Assembly (NCBI GenBank): GCA_905234695.1
Contig: CAJOHZ010000001.1
Location: forward strand, 1 to 64,000
Direction of reading: 5' to 3'
DNA from: an uncultured Bacteroidales bacterium
GTDB taxonomy: Bacteria; Bacteroidota; Bacteroidia; Bacteroidales; P3
Length of the DNA: 64,000 bases
The notes below the pieces were generated by a model that worked only from the letters and a program-made list of their open reading frames with translations, did no database searches and had not been told where the DNA came from. Each line of letters begins with the position of its first letter. Position 1 is the stretch's first letter. A program made the position numbers and the translations under genes. Below, one piece after another: positions 28,701 through 38,384 of this stretch.

Positions 28701-29948
28701 TCATCCCTCGTAGCACTCCTCCTCGCCCCACGTCACCTCTTCCTGTGCCTTCACCAGATAGCGGCTGGTACACAGCACAAGCAGTGAGCAGATTATGATG
28801 GAGAAGAAGACGACGGAATATGTGATATACTTGATCATTGTGGCGCCGGGAATCAGTATCTCGCCCGCCGTCACGTTCACCTGCTCGGGAATGGAGGCCA
28901 ACACCGCCGACACCAATCCTTTGGGAATCATCATCGACACCGTCAGACGGTCTTCCTTGCTGTTGCGTCGGCCTACCAATGCAATCAACAGGAAACGCAC
29001 CACGAAGAGGCTGGCGGCAATCAACGCGCCGAAGGTCAAGGCAGTGATGTTGTTGAACGGGATGCAGATGCCCAGATAGACAAAGAAATAGGTTTTCAGG
29101 ATAAATACGAACTCCTTGAAGAAGCTCTTCTCGCGAGCCTCGAGCCGCGTCATGCGGTGCATCTTGAGGCGGCGCAGGAACGACATCTCGAAATAGTCAG
29201 GATTGCCCAACACCAGTCCGAATGCCAGTGCCGCGATGGCTCCGCTGTAGCCCATCACCTCCGTCACGCCGTAAATCACGAACACGAATGCCGGGGTCAG
29301 GAACATCGAGTTCTGCAACTTGCGGACCCTGTCCATCATCGAGGACCAGACGATGCCGCCCACAGTGCCCAGCAGCAGGGCCAGCAGTATCGACGCCAGC
29401 ACGCGTCCCAGCATCGAGCCCACGCTGATATCGCCCATCTTGAAACCCTCGGTGAAGGCCAGCGTCACCACGATACACAGCACGCCCGAGATGGCCGATT
29501 CGAGCGTCAGCACCACCCGTGTTTTGTCGCTCACACGCATCTGACGCGCCAGCGGGATGACGATGGCGGCAGCAGTGCCTGCCACCATCGCGCCCATCAT
29601 CAACGAGGGCTGTAGTTCCAGATGCACTACATAGTAGCCCAGCAGCGTCACCGTTGTCATCGATGCCAGAAACGAATAGAGCGTCACCTGCACCACGCCC
29701 GACCAATAACGGCGCACTGTGTCCAGCCGCATATCGATGCCGCTGTCGAACAGGATGAAGAGCACCGTCAGCGAGGCCAGCACAGGACCTGTACCAGCCA
29801 GTTTGTCGGGGGTTATCCACCCCAGCACGGGCCCCACAACGATACCTATCACCATGAGCAGAAGCACATCGGGAATCCTGCGGCGGCTGAACCACGCATT
29901 GAAAAGATGCGCACAGAATATCAGCAAACCTAGGAAGATGTATGTCAT
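28701..29948 (-). CDS. Cation:proton antiporter (CPA1-like)
   Basis: The 415 residues form about 12 transmembrane helices. They include LLMVIGIVVGPVLGWI, FDSGIDMRLDTV (half-helix of the sodium/proton exchanger core) and GAMVAGTAAAIVIPLARQM. The block LTLESAISGVLCIVVTLAF carries the ES pair in place of the classic ND or DD motif. It should exchange Na+ or K+ for H+ across the inner membrane. It has no C-terminal regulatory domain. It lies between dnaX and dapF. Confidence 0.82.
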   Translation of the reverse strand: MTYIFLGLLIFCAHLFNAWFSRRRIPDVLLLMVIGIVVGPVLGWITPDKLAGTGPVLASLTVLFILFDSGIDMRLDTVRRYWSGVVQVTLYSFLASMTTVTLLGYYVVHLELQPSLMMGAMVAGTAAAIVIPLARQMRVSDKTRVVLTLESAISGVLCIVVTLAFTEGFKMGDISVGSMLGRVLASILLALLLGTVGGIVWSSMMDRVRKLQNSMFLTPAFVFVIYGVTEVMGYSGAIAALAFGLVLGNPDYFEMSFLRRLKMHRMTRLEAREKSFFKEFVFILKTYFFVYLGICIPFNNITALTFGALIAASLFVVRFLLIALVGRRNSKEDRLTVSMMIPKGLVSAVLASIPEQVNVTAGEILIPGATMIKYITYSVVFFSIIICSLLVLCTSRYLVKAQEEVTWGEEECYEG

Positions 29949-29981
29949 CGGATATGGGTGTTGAGGGGATTATGACAGGAA

Positions 29982-31736
29982 TCAAATATCTACATCGGGA
30001 AAGAGCACCTTGAAGGTGTCGAGTGTCGGGTTCTCGCGCAGCATCACGTCATATTTGTCTCTCGGGGCATAGACCAGCGCGGATTTTTCTTCGTATACCA
30101 CTTCGATATGACAGTTCAGCAGCGGCCGCTCCGTGAGGTTGCGCAACTGCTCCAGCATCGGCAACAGGGCGGGACGAATCTCCGCTTCGACGAAGTTGTT
30201 GCCCACCGTGAGGGTGAAGTTGTCAGAGTCTTTTAACTCGGGCTTGAGGTCACTCAGTTTTTCCCGCACCTTGGCCAGCTCTTCAGGCAATTTCGGAAGC
30301 ATCTCGGTCCAGGCACGCTCCAGCCCCTCCTGGTCCAGCGGGCTGCCTTTTGTATGGAAACGTTTCAGCACTTCGGCAGTGGGTGCCGGGCGAGTCGACT
30401 TGAGCGACGTCAGCCCCACACGGTGTATCGTCCCCGCTGCGCTTTCTGCTTTGGGAGACTCCGTGGACTCGGCAGGCGGCATTTCGGGGGAGGCCGGGGT
30501 TGGTGTGGCCAGACGGGGTTCGATAGGTGCTGTTGAAGCGGTACGCTCTGCAGGGGCAGCCGCGGCCACCGTCGGCGCAGGGGGCTGTGCCGTCGGTTTG
30601 TCAGTGCCGTGCTCCGCCTGAGGCGTTCTTGCAATCTATGGTTGTGTGGCCAGCGAGGCCAGTTTCATCAAGCAGACTTCCACAAAAAGCCGCTTGTTGC
30701 CGGCTTCTTTGTAGCGGTATTCGTAATCGCTCGCGATGTCCAGCCAGCGCAGCAGCAGTGCCAGTCCGCAACTCACGGCTTGCTCGCCGTAACGTCCCCG
30801 CACTGCGTCGCTGACTTCCATCAATCGGTGTGTGGCGGGGTCGATCGAGACCATGAGGTTGCGCAGGTGCTCGCTGAGGCCCGTCAGGAAATGCTGTCCG
30901 TCGAAGCCTTTGTCGATAATCTCTTGGTAGAGCAGCAGGGCATTGGAGATGGAGCCCGCCCGGAAGTCATCCACCAGACGGAAGTAATACTCATAGTCCA
31001 GCAGGTTGAGGTTTTCGTTGCAAAGCTGCCGCGTGAGGTTGCCTTGCGTAAAACTGACCAGCTGGTCGAATGTCGAGAGGGCGTCGCGCAGACCTCCTTC
31101 GGCTTTGCGGGCGATAATGTGCAGGGCTTCGTCTTCGTAGCGTATACCTTCTTTTTCGGCGATGCCCCGCAGGTGCTGCACGATGTCCTCGCTCTGGATG
31201 CGCTTGAAATCGAACACCTGGCAGCGCGACAGGATGGTGGGGATGATTTTGTGTTTCTCGGTGGTGGCGAGGATGAATTTGGCGTAGGCCGGCGGCTCTT
31301 CGAGGGTCTTGAGGAAGGCGTTGAAGGCGGCCTGCGACAGCATGTGTACCTCGTCGATGATGTAGACTTTGTAGCGGCCGGTCTGGGGCGGGATGCTCAC
31401 CTGGCGTACGAGCTCGCGGATGTCGTCGACGCTGTTGTTCGAGGCCGCATCCAGCTCGAAGATGTTCATCGAACCGCCCTCAATAAAGCCTCGGCAGCTC
31501 TCGCATTGGTTGCACGCCTCGGTTTCGGGGGTCAGCGCGGTACAGTTGATGGTTTTGGCCAGAATGCGGGCACAGGTGGTCTTGCCAACGCCGCGCGGGC
31601 CGCAGAAGAGGAAGGCCTGGGCCAGTTGGTTCGTGCGGATGGCGTTTTGCAGTGTGGTGGTGATATGCTGCTGTCCTACCACGCTGGCGAAGGTCGCCGG
31701 ACGGTATTTGCGTGCTGATACGATGTAGTTTTCCAT
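29982..31736 (-). CDS. dnaX: DNA polymerase III gamma/tau subunit, interrupted by an in-frame TAG
   Basis: The first 366 codons encode the clamp-loader ATPase: GPRGVGKTTC (Walker A), the cysteines of the zinc module (CTALTPETEACNQCESC), DEVHML, and ATTEKHKIIPTILSRC. Codon 367 is TAG (30636-30638). The same frame then continues, without any other stop, for a Pro/Ala-rich linker and a tau-type C-terminal domain to 29982. The stop falls at the end of domain III, where the gamma form of DnaX would end. So it could be a nonsense mutation (one base from CAG), a sequencing error, or a readthrough site giving gamma and tau. The promoter is at 31764. Confidence 0.9.
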
Positions 31737-31763
31737 GGTCTGTTGACGCTACGTTATGCGCTG

Positions 31764-31771
31764 CAAAGTTA
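31764..31771 (-). promoter_or_regulatory. dnaX promoter -7 box
   Basis: TAACTTTG on the minus strand, 28 bases upstream of the dnaX ATG. Confidence 0.55.
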
Positions 31772-31847
31772 CACAAAAAATCGGGAATATCGCATTTCCA
31801 CACGAAAATAGCGCGCAAATCGCTCATCCACAACCTGTCGGCAGGCG

Positions 31848-33911
31848 TCAAAAGAGCATCGTCCCCAGTTGGAAGACGGCGAAGGCCATCAGCCATGCCA
31901 ACACAAGAGAATTGACCACCGTGAAAGCGGCCCACCCGCGTCCTATCTCGCGCCGCAGCGTGGCCACGGTGGCGATGCAGGGGAAATAGAGCAGCACGAA
32001 CATTAGGAAGGCATAGGCTTTGACAGGCGTGAAGAAGGGGTTGTCGCGCAGCGATTCCTCCAACTTCTCGTCGCTGTCTTGGTGGTAGAGGATGCCCATC
32101 GTGCTGACGATAGCCTCTTTGGCCGGCAGACCGGTGAGGATGCAGACATTCATGCGCCAGTCGAAGCCCAGCGGACGCATCACAGGTTCAAGCCAATGGC
32201 CCACCGCCGCCAACGCCGAATGCTCTTTCTGCACCGCATCCATCTCGAAGGTTAGCGAATCAATCATACGTCCTGCCTGCAGCACATCGTCGGCGGTGGC
32301 AACACCGGCCGCCTCTACTTGGTGCAGCTGGTCAATCTGGGCCTGATAGGGCCGTGTAAGCTCTTCGTTGCGGGGGAAGTAATAGAGGGCCCAGATGGCG
32401 ATGGAGGCCCACAGAATCACCGTGGAGATTTTCTTCAGATAGTCTTCGCACCGCTCCCAGATATGCTTCCAGGTGTTGCGCCACACTGGACTGTGGAATG
32501 CCGGCAGTTCGCTGACATAGTCTTCATCGTCCTGACGGAAGTATTTGGTGCGCTTCATGATGAGGGCAAAGACTATAGACAGCAGCACACCCACCAAATA
32601 GAGCGACATCATTACCAGTGCCTTGTGCTTCGGGAAGAAAGCCCCCACAAACAGCAGGTAGACCGGTAGGCGCGCTCCGCAGCTCATGAAGGGAATCATC
32701 AGCATCGTCAACGTGCGATCTTTCTTGTTGTCGATGTTGCGGGCCGCCATGATGGCCGGCACGTTGCAGCCAAAGCCCACCAGCATGGGCACGAACGATT
32801 TCCCGTGCAGTCCCACGCGGTGCATCAGCCTGTCCATCAAGAAGGCCACGCGGGCCATGTAGCCTGTGTCTTCCATCAGCGAGATGAAGAAGAAGAGGAT
32901 GATGATATTGGGCAGGAACGACAGCACCGCTCCTACGCCTTGCACTACTCCGTCGGCCAGCAACGATGTGTACCAAGTCTCTGGCATGATGTCGTGCAAC
33001 AGATGCGTCAGCCAGTCCACCCCCGCCTGTATCCAGTCTTGCGGATAGGCTCCCAGCGTGAAGGTGCACTGGAACACCAAGTACAACACCGCCACCAGGA
33101 TGGGCAATCCCAACCACTTGTGTGTCAAGACCGCATCCACACGCTGCAAGAGGGTGTGGTCGCTGCTGTCGCCGCCGTGGTGGAGGGTGGCTTTGAGGGC
33201 GCCGTTGACAAAGCCGTGGCGCGCCTCGTGTATCAATTCGTCCGTCGGCCGTTTCAGTTCTTTCTCCAGCTGGCGGCGGTTTTTCTCGGCCGCATAGGCC
33301 AGGGCCATGAAGTTGGGCACGTCGTGCAGCAACGCCAGCGTCGACTCCGGCCGTTCCAATAGGCGGATGGCCAGGTATCGCTTGGAGTAGTTGTCCGTCA
33401 CATTGGGTATCTTGGCCACCTCGTCCACCAGATCGTCAATCGCTGCCTCGATGTCGGTGCCATATTCTACATGCAGGTGCCGTCCCGAACGGGCATGCCC
33501 TTCGTAGGCGGTCACGATATGCGCCACCGCCTCGTCCAGTCCCTCGCCCGCCTCCAAATTGGCGGACGAAGCCTGCACGCCCATCAAGTCGCCGAATTTC
33601 TCGCAATCCACCGAGTGGGAAGTCTCCAGCAGTTGCTGGTATTTGTTGAGCACGAGCACCAGTTTCAGGTGCATGTCGATAATCTGCGGGGTCATCACCA
33701 GCGACTCGTCCAAGTCGGTGCTGTCGACAATCTGCACTACCACGTCGGGCCGCCGCTGCACCAGCTGTTCGGGATCGGCAAGCTCGCAATACTCGAATCG
33801 GTAGCCCTCCAGATGTGTTTTAGTCCATTCCTCCATTCGTTTGCAGAACGTGGATTTCCCACTGCCAGAGGACCCTACAACATCAATATGGATACTTTCT
33901 CTATCATTCAT
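31848..33911 (-). CDS. FeoB-like ferrous iron transporter with a reduced G domain
   Basis: The C-terminal membrane part (about residue 260 onward) is typical of FeoB: SLMEDTGYMARVAFLMDRL, GFGCNVPAIMAAR and GLPAKEAIVSTMGILY. It would carry Fe2+ across the inner membrane. The N-terminal GTPase part is unusual: GSSGSGKST stands in place of GNPNxGKT(T/S), and the segment that normally holds the G2 and G3 (DLPG) motifs is missing. The G4 motif reads NKYQ rather than NxxD. No FeoA is fused or adjacent. The start MNDRES at 33911 is almost at the expected transcription start. Confidence 0.8.
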   Translation of the reverse strand: MNDRESIHIDVVGSSGSGKSTFCKRMEEWTKTHLEGYRFEYCELADPEQLVQRRPDVVVQIVDSTDLDESLVMTPQIIDMHLKLVLVLNKYQQLLETSHSVDCEKFGDLMGVQASSANLEAGEGLDEAVAHIVTAYEGHARSGRHLHVEYGTDIEAAIDDLVDEVAKIPNVTDNYSKRYLAIRLLERPESTLALLHDVPNFMALAYAAEKNRRQLEKELKRPTDELIHEARHGFVNGALKATLHHGGDSSDHTLLQRVDAVLTHKWLGLPILVAVLYLVFQCTFTLGAYPQDWIQAGVDWLTHLLHDIMPETWYTSLLADGVVQGVGAVLSFLPNIIILFFFISLMEDTGYMARVAFLMDRLMHRVGLHGKSFVPMLVGFGCNVPAIMAARNIDNKKDRTLTMLMIPFMSCGARLPVYLLFVGAFFPKHKALVMMSLYLVGVLLSIVFALIMKRTKYFRQDDEDYVSELPAFHSPVWRNTWKHIWERCEDYLKKISTVILWASIAIWALYYFPRNEELTRPYQAQIDQLHQVEAAGVATADDVLQAGRMIDSLTFEMDAVQKEHSALAAVGHWLEPVMRPLGFDWRMNVCILTGLPAKEAIVSTMGILYHQDSDEKLEESLRDNPFFTPVKAYAFLMFVLLYFPCIATVATLRREIGRGWAAFTVVNSLVLAWLMAFAVFQLGTMLF

Positions 33912-33917
33912 CGATTG

Positions 33918-33925
33918 CAAAGATA
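33918..33925 (-). promoter_or_regulatory. feoB-like gene promoter -7 box, leaderless arrangement
   Basis: TATCTTTG on the minus strand with only six bases between it and the chosen ATG at 33911. The transcript would begin at or very near the start codon. Confidence 0.5.
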
Positions 33926-34003
33926 CATCTTTTCCCCCACCCGCGATATACCTATTTCTAGCGATTTTTCAATTCTATCTATTTATATACGGAATATTTT
34001 TCG

Positions 34004-34011
34004 TACCTTTG
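34004..34011 (+). promoter_or_regulatory. M20 dipeptidase promoter -7 box
   Basis: TACCTTTG on the plus strand, 32 bases upstream of the ATG at 34044. It is divergent from the feoB-like promoter. Confidence 0.55.
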
Positions 34012-34043
34012 CAGTCTCAAACCTTAAAGATAATATTCCACCT

Positions 34044-35408
34044 ATGAAAGACGTAAAAGCTTACATTGAAGCCAATAAGGACCGTTTTCTGAACGAACTG
34101 TTCGAACTTATCCGCATCCCCTCTATCAGTGCCGAATCGGAGCACAAACCCGACATGGTGCGCTGTGCTGAGAAATGGAAGGAATTTCTCCTGGCTGCCG
34201 GCTGCGACAAGGCCGACGTGATGCCCTCCGACGGCAACCCCGTTGTCTACGGCGAGAAAATCATCAACCCCGCCAAGCCCACCGTGCTGGTGTACGGACA
34301 CTACGATGTGATGCCCGTGGCTCCGCTGGAGCTGTGGCGCACCCAGCCCTTTGAGCCCGTCATCAAAGACGGCCGCATCTGGGCCCGCGGTGCCGACGAC
34401 GACAAAGGCCAGAGTTTCATGCAGGCCAAGGCGTTCGAGTTCATGGTCAAGACCAACCAGCTACCCTGCAACGTGAAATTCATGCTCGAAGGAGAAGAGG
34501 AGATTGGCTCACCCAGCCTCTATGGTTTCTGCGAGAAACACAAGAAGATGCTCAAGTCGGACGTCATCCTGGTGTGCGACACATCAATGATTGCCCCCGA
34601 TGTACCCAGCATCACCAGCGGCCTCCGCGGCCTCTGCTACTGGGAGGTGGAGGTCACCGGTGCCAACCATGACCTGCACAGCGGCATCTACGGCGGCGCC
34701 GTGGCCAACCCCATCAATATCCTCTGCAAGATGATTGCTGGCCTGCACGACGAGCGCGGGCACATCACCATCCCCGGTTTCTACGATGACGTGCTGGTCA
34801 TCAGCCGTGCCGAGCGCGCCCTCATGGCCCAGGCCCCCTTCGACGAGGAAGCCTACAAGAAAGACCTCGACATCCGCGCCGTACATGGCGAGCGGGGCTA
34901 CACCACAAAAGAGCGCACCGGCATCCGTCCCTGCCTGGATGTCTGTGGCATCTGGGGCGGCTACACCGGCGAAGGTTCCAAGACCGTGCTGCCCAGCAAG
35001 GCTTACGCCAAGATCAGCACCCGCCTCGTGGCCAACCAAGACTACAACAAAATCAGCAAACTCTTCCAGCGCTACTTTGAGCGTGTGGCGCCCAAATGCG
35101 TCCGCGTGAAGGTCACCCCCTGCCACGGCGGCGCCGCATACGTCAGCCCGCTGGAGATGAAAGCCTATAAGGCTGCCGAGAAGGCTATGGAGACCACCTA
35201 CGGAAAACGCCCCATCCCCACCCGCAGCGGCGGAAGCATCCCCATCGTGGCCGGTTTCGAGCGCATCCTGGGCACCAAGAGCATCCTCATGGGCTTCGGC
35301 CTCGGCAGCGACGACATCCACGCTCCCAACGAGAACTACCCCCTCCAGCAGTTCTTCAAAGGCATCGAGACCCTGCCTTATTTCTATGAGTATTTCGCCC
35401 AGAACTAA
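34044..35408 (+). CDS. M20 family metallopeptidase (dipeptidase)
   Basis: A cytoplasmic zinc peptidase of 454 residues. The metal-binding motifs are in order: VLVYGHYDVMPV (His and the Asp two residues on), WARGADDDKGQSFM (the bridging Asp), MLEGEEEIGSPSL (the catalytic Glu pair) and a C-terminal GLGSDDIHAPNENY with the last His. The lid domain has GLRGLCYWEVEVTGANHDLHSG. Related enzymes act on dipeptides or blocked amino acids; the substrate is not clear. The open frame extends far upstream, but the real start is MKDVKAYIEANKDRF at 34044. Confidence 0.92.
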   Translation: MKDVKAYIEANKDRFLNELFELIRIPSISAESEHKPDMVRCAEKWKEFLLAAGCDKADVMPSDGNPVVYGEKIINPAKPTVLVYGHYDVMPVAPLELWRTQPFEPVIKDGRIWARGADDDKGQSFMQAKAFEFMVKTNQLPCNVKFMLEGEEEIGSPSLYGFCEKHKKMLKSDVILVCDTSMIAPDVPSITSGLRGLCYWEVEVTGANHDLHSGIYGGAVANPINILCKMIAGLHDERGHITIPGFYDDVLVISRAERALMAQAPFDEEAYKKDLDIRAVHGERGYTTKERTGIRPCLDVCGIWGGYTGEGSKTVLPSKAYAKISTRLVANQDYNKISKLFQRYFERVAPKCVRVKVTPCHGGAAYVSPLEMKAYKAAEKAMETTYGKRPIPTRSGGSIPIVAGFERILGTKSILMGFGLGSDDIHAPNENYPLQQFFKGIETLPYFYEYFAQN

Positions 35409-35434
35409 CCCATATCTAATAACCCTTTAGCTCA

Positions 35435-35468
35435 TCTAGGCTATCTAGAAAATCTAGCCAATCTAGCA
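35435..35468 (+). repeat. Four-copy 9-bp tandem repeat ATCTAGnnn
   Basis: ATCTAG occurs four times with exact 9-bp spacing (CTAG at 35436, 35445, 35454 and 35463) just before the FMN-binding gene. Confidence 0.65.
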
Positions 35469-35473
35469 AAACC

Positions 35474-36028
35474 ATGAAAAAGAACATCCCTGTTTTAGTT
35501 TTCAGTTTTTACCTACTCTTTTTCCCCGCCTTCGGCGTGGCCCAGCACCACGGCGGCCACAACTGCGGCAACTGCCCCCACCATAAGCAAGCCACCAACG
35601 GCAGGCAGCAGGCATCCTGTTGTCAGCACGACAAGAATGCCCTGCCCTCAGAAATCACCCTCGCCTTCCCCACGGCCAAGAGCATCAAGAAGGCCGCCAA
35701 ATGGACCGAGGTATACGACGCCAAGCAGGTGCTGCTGGGATACGCAGTCTACTCCAAGCCCGCCAGCGACGGCATCAAGGGCTACGCCGGCGAGACTCCC
35801 CTGATGGTTGCCCTATCTCCCAAACAGGAGATTCTGTGCGTCACGATGCTCGACAACCAAGAAAGCCCCGGATTCCTGGCCCGCATCATGGAGGCCGGCC
35901 TGCTGAAAAGCTGGGACGGCATGAAACCCGCCAAGGCCGCCAAGAAGAAGGTCGACACCGTCAGCGGCGCCACCTACTCGTCGCGCAGCATCATCGAGAC
36001 CCTTCAAGCCACTCTCAAAAGCATCTAA
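35474..36028 (+). CDS. Exported FMN-binding domain protein with His/Cys-rich N-terminus
   Basis: After a signal peptide (MKKNIPVLVFSFYLLFFPAFGVA) comes a short metal-binding-like stretch (HHGGHNCGNCPHH and CCQH). An FMN-binding domain of the RnfG/NqrC type follows (about 65-184). The flavin attachment motif is visible as SGATYSS near the end, where the Thr would carry FMN covalently. It lies upstream of a large FAD/FeS fusion and could carry electrons in the envelope. The upstream 9-bp repeats may play a role in control. Confidence 0.78.
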   Translation: MKKNIPVLVFSFYLLFFPAFGVAQHHGGHNCGNCPHHKQATNGRQQASCCQHDKNALPSEITLAFPTAKSIKKAAKWTEVYDAKQVLLGYAVYSKPASDGIKGYAGETPLMVALSPKQEILCVTMLDNQESPGFLARIMEAGLLKSWDGMKPAKAAKKKVDTVSGATYSSRSIIETLQATLKSI

Positions 36029-36079
36029 TCCTCCCCCACCCTTCTCTCGCCAACATCCTCAACACCCCCAAGCCCACCC

Positions 36080-38350
36080 ATGTATACCATACTTAACACA
36101 CAGCTGCTCAACAGCAACCACATCCACCTCATGGAGGTTCACGCCCCCTGGATTGCCCAGGCTGGCAAACCCGGACAGTTCGTCATCGTCATCCCCCGCG
36201 CAAACGGAGAGCGCATCCCGCTCACCATCTGCGACCTTCATCCCGACAGGGAGAGCGTGACTCTGGTATACCAAGTGGTGGGCGATAGCACCCGCATACT
36301 CAGCGCCCTCGCCGAGGGCGACAGCCTCTTCACCATCGTGGGTCCCTTGGGACGGCCCAGCGAACTTCTGGAAGCCGAGGCAGAACTCAAGCAGTCGCGA
36401 CTCCTCTTTGTCGCCGGCGGTGTGGGTACCGCGCCCGTCTACCCCCAGGTGAAATGGGCGCACAGCCACGGTATCGCCACCGATGTCATCATCGGAGCCC
36501 GCAGCCGCGACCTTCTCTTCTTCGAAGATGAGATGCGGGCGGTGTGTGACAATCTCTATATCATGACCGACGATGGCTCCTACGGCGAGAAGGGCCTTGT
36601 CACAGCCAAAATCAAGCAGCTCTGCGAAGGTCACCCAGGCCGTTATAGCCACTGCATCGCCATCGGCCCCCTTCCGATGATGAAATTCGTCTCGCTCCTC
36701 ACCCGAGACTTACAGCTGCCCACCATTGTGAGCATGAACTGCATGATGGTCGACGGTACCGGTATGTGCGGGGCCTGCCGCGTCACCGTGGGCGGAAAGG
36801 TGATGTTCACCTGCGTCGACGGCCCCGAATTTGACGGCCACCTTGTCGACTTTGACGAAGCAGCCCGCCGTCTGGCCAAACCCGCCGAGCACAAGTACCG
36901 GATCGCCACCGCTGAAAGCGGCCACACTTGCAATCTGGCCCCGGCCGTCGAGGCCGCCCTAAAGGCCGCACCCGGACGGCAGAAACCCCGCGAGCAGGAC
37001 CCCGCGGTGCGCGCCGCCAACTTCGATGAGGTCTCTTTCGGCTTTACCGAAGAGCAGGCCGTCGCCGAGGCCCGCAGATGCCTGCGGTGCAAGAAACCCA
37101 TGTGTGTCACCCAGTGTCCCGTGAGCATCAAGATACCCGATTTCATCGCCGCCGTGGCGGAAGGCGACTTCCAGCGAGCCGCCGCCGTCATCGCCGAGGA
37201 CTCCGCTCTGCCCGCCGTCTGCGGACGTGTCTGCCCGCAGGAGACTCAGTGCGAGGGCAGTTGCATCCTTGGCCGCAAGGGTGAACCCATCGCCATCGGT
37301 GCTTTGGAACGCTTCGTGGCCGACTACGCCCGCACCCATGCCACCGCCCCGACACCCGCCACAAGCCTCGCCTCCGACGCCCCAAAGGTGGCTGTTATCG
37401 GCAGCGGTCCCTCGGGGCTCACCTGCGCCGGCGACCTTGCCAAGGCAGGCGTCCGCGTCACCATCTTCGAAGCCCTGCACCACGCCGGCGGCGTGTTGGT
37501 ATACGGCATCCCCGAATTCCGCCTGCCCAAGCACAAGGTGGTGGAACCCGAAATCGAGAATCTGCGGCGCCTGGGCGTGGAAATCCGCACCAATGTCATC
37601 GTGGGAAAGAGCGTCACCATCGACCAACTCTTCGACCAATACGGCTATCAAGCCGTCTATATCGCCAGCGGCGCCGGACTGCCCAAGTTCATGGGCATCC
37701 CAGGCGAAACCCTGGTAGGTGTGGTCTCGGCCAACGAACTCCTCACCCGCACGAACCTCATGCACGGCTACTCCAAAGAATACGACACCCCCATCCACCT
37801 CGGCCACCGCGTGGCCGTCATCGGCGGCGGCAACGTGGCCATGGATGCCGCCCGCACCGCCAAACGCCTCGGCAGTGAGGTGACCGTCATATACCGCCGC
37901 GAAGAACCCGACATGCCTGCCCGCCGCGAGGAGGTCCATCACGCCAAGGAGGAGGGCATCCGTTTCGAATTCCTCACCAACCCTACCAGTTTCCTCGACG
38001 ACGGCAACGGCAACGTGCGTGCCATGCAGTGCGTCCGTATGGCTATGGGCGAGCCTGACGAGACCGGCCGTCGCCGTTTCAGCACCGTCGAAGGCAGTGA
38101 ATTCGAACTGGAGACCGACACCGTGGTCATCGCTCTCGGCACCAACCCCAACCCGCTCATCAAGAGCACCACCCCCGGTCTCGACAGCGAGAGTTGGGGC
38201 GGCCTCAAGGTCAACGACGACGGTCTCACCAGCCGACCGCATGTCTATGCCGGAGGCGACGCCGTCAGCGGCGCAGCCACCGTTATCCTCGCCATGGGTG
38301 CCGGCCGCAAAGCCGCCCGTGCCATCCTCAACGACCTCAAAGGACGTTAA
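36080..38350 (+). CDS. Fused NAD(P)H-dependent ferredoxin/sulfide oxidoreductase (NfnAB or SudAB-like)
   Basis: The 756 residues join two enzymes. Residues 1-285 are a ferredoxin-NADP reductase-type subunit with a 2Fe-2S cysteine cluster (CMMVDGTGMCGACRV). Residues about 290-756 match the small subunit of glutamate synthase: CLRCKKPMCVTQCPVSIKIP, CGRVCPQETQCEGSC, VIGSGPSGLTCAGDLA (FAD) and VAVIGGGNVAMDAARTAKRLG (NADPH). Bacteroidales carry this as one protein. It probably performs electron bifurcation or NADPH-linked reduction in the cytoplasm. Confidence 0.88.
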   Translation: MYTILNTQLLNSNHIHLMEVHAPWIAQAGKPGQFVIVIPRANGERIPLTICDLHPDRESVTLVYQVVGDSTRILSALAEGDSLFTIVGPLGRPSELLEAEAELKQSRLLFVAGGVGTAPVYPQVKWAHSHGIATDVIIGARSRDLLFFEDEMRAVCDNLYIMTDDGSYGEKGLVTAKIKQLCEGHPGRYSHCIAIGPLPMMKFVSLLTRDLQLPTIVSMNCMMVDGTGMCGACRVTVGGKVMFTCVDGPEFDGHLVDFDEAARRLAKPAEHKYRIATAESGHTCNLAPAVEAALKAAPGRQKPREQDPAVRAANFDEVSFGFTEEQAVAEARRCLRCKKPMCVTQCPVSIKIPDFIAAVAEGDFQRAAAVIAEDSALPAVCGRVCPQETQCEGSCILGRKGEPIAIGALERFVADYARTHATAPTPATSLASDAPKVAVIGSGPSGLTCAGDLAKAGVRVTIFEALHHAGGVLVYGIPEFRLPKHKVVEPEIENLRRLGVEIRTNVIVGKSVTIDQLFDQYGYQAVYIASGAGLPKFMGIPGETLVGVVSANELLTRTNLMHGYSKEYDTPIHLGHRVAVIGGGNVAMDAARTAKRLGSEVTVIYRREEPDMPARREEVHHAKEEGIRFEFLTNPTSFLDDGNGNVRAMQCVRMAMGEPDETGRRRFSTVEGSEFELETDTVVIALGTNPNPLIKSTTPGLDSESWGGLKVNDDGLTSRPHVYAGGDAVSGAATVILAMGAGRKAARAILNDLKGR

Positions 38351-38384
38351 TCCAAACCTTATAAACCCTAAAAACCTAAAACAA

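Noticed and set aside
30636..30638. Idea that TAG is recoded to an amino acid in this organism
   Set aside because: Several genes end naturally with TAG (for example at 4512, 13239, 51126, 56031 and 57677), with the next gene or a gap directly after.
33471..34043. N-terminal extension of the M20 dipeptidase
   Set aside because: The added residues lie opposite the feoB-like gene and across the promoter; the family starts at 34044.
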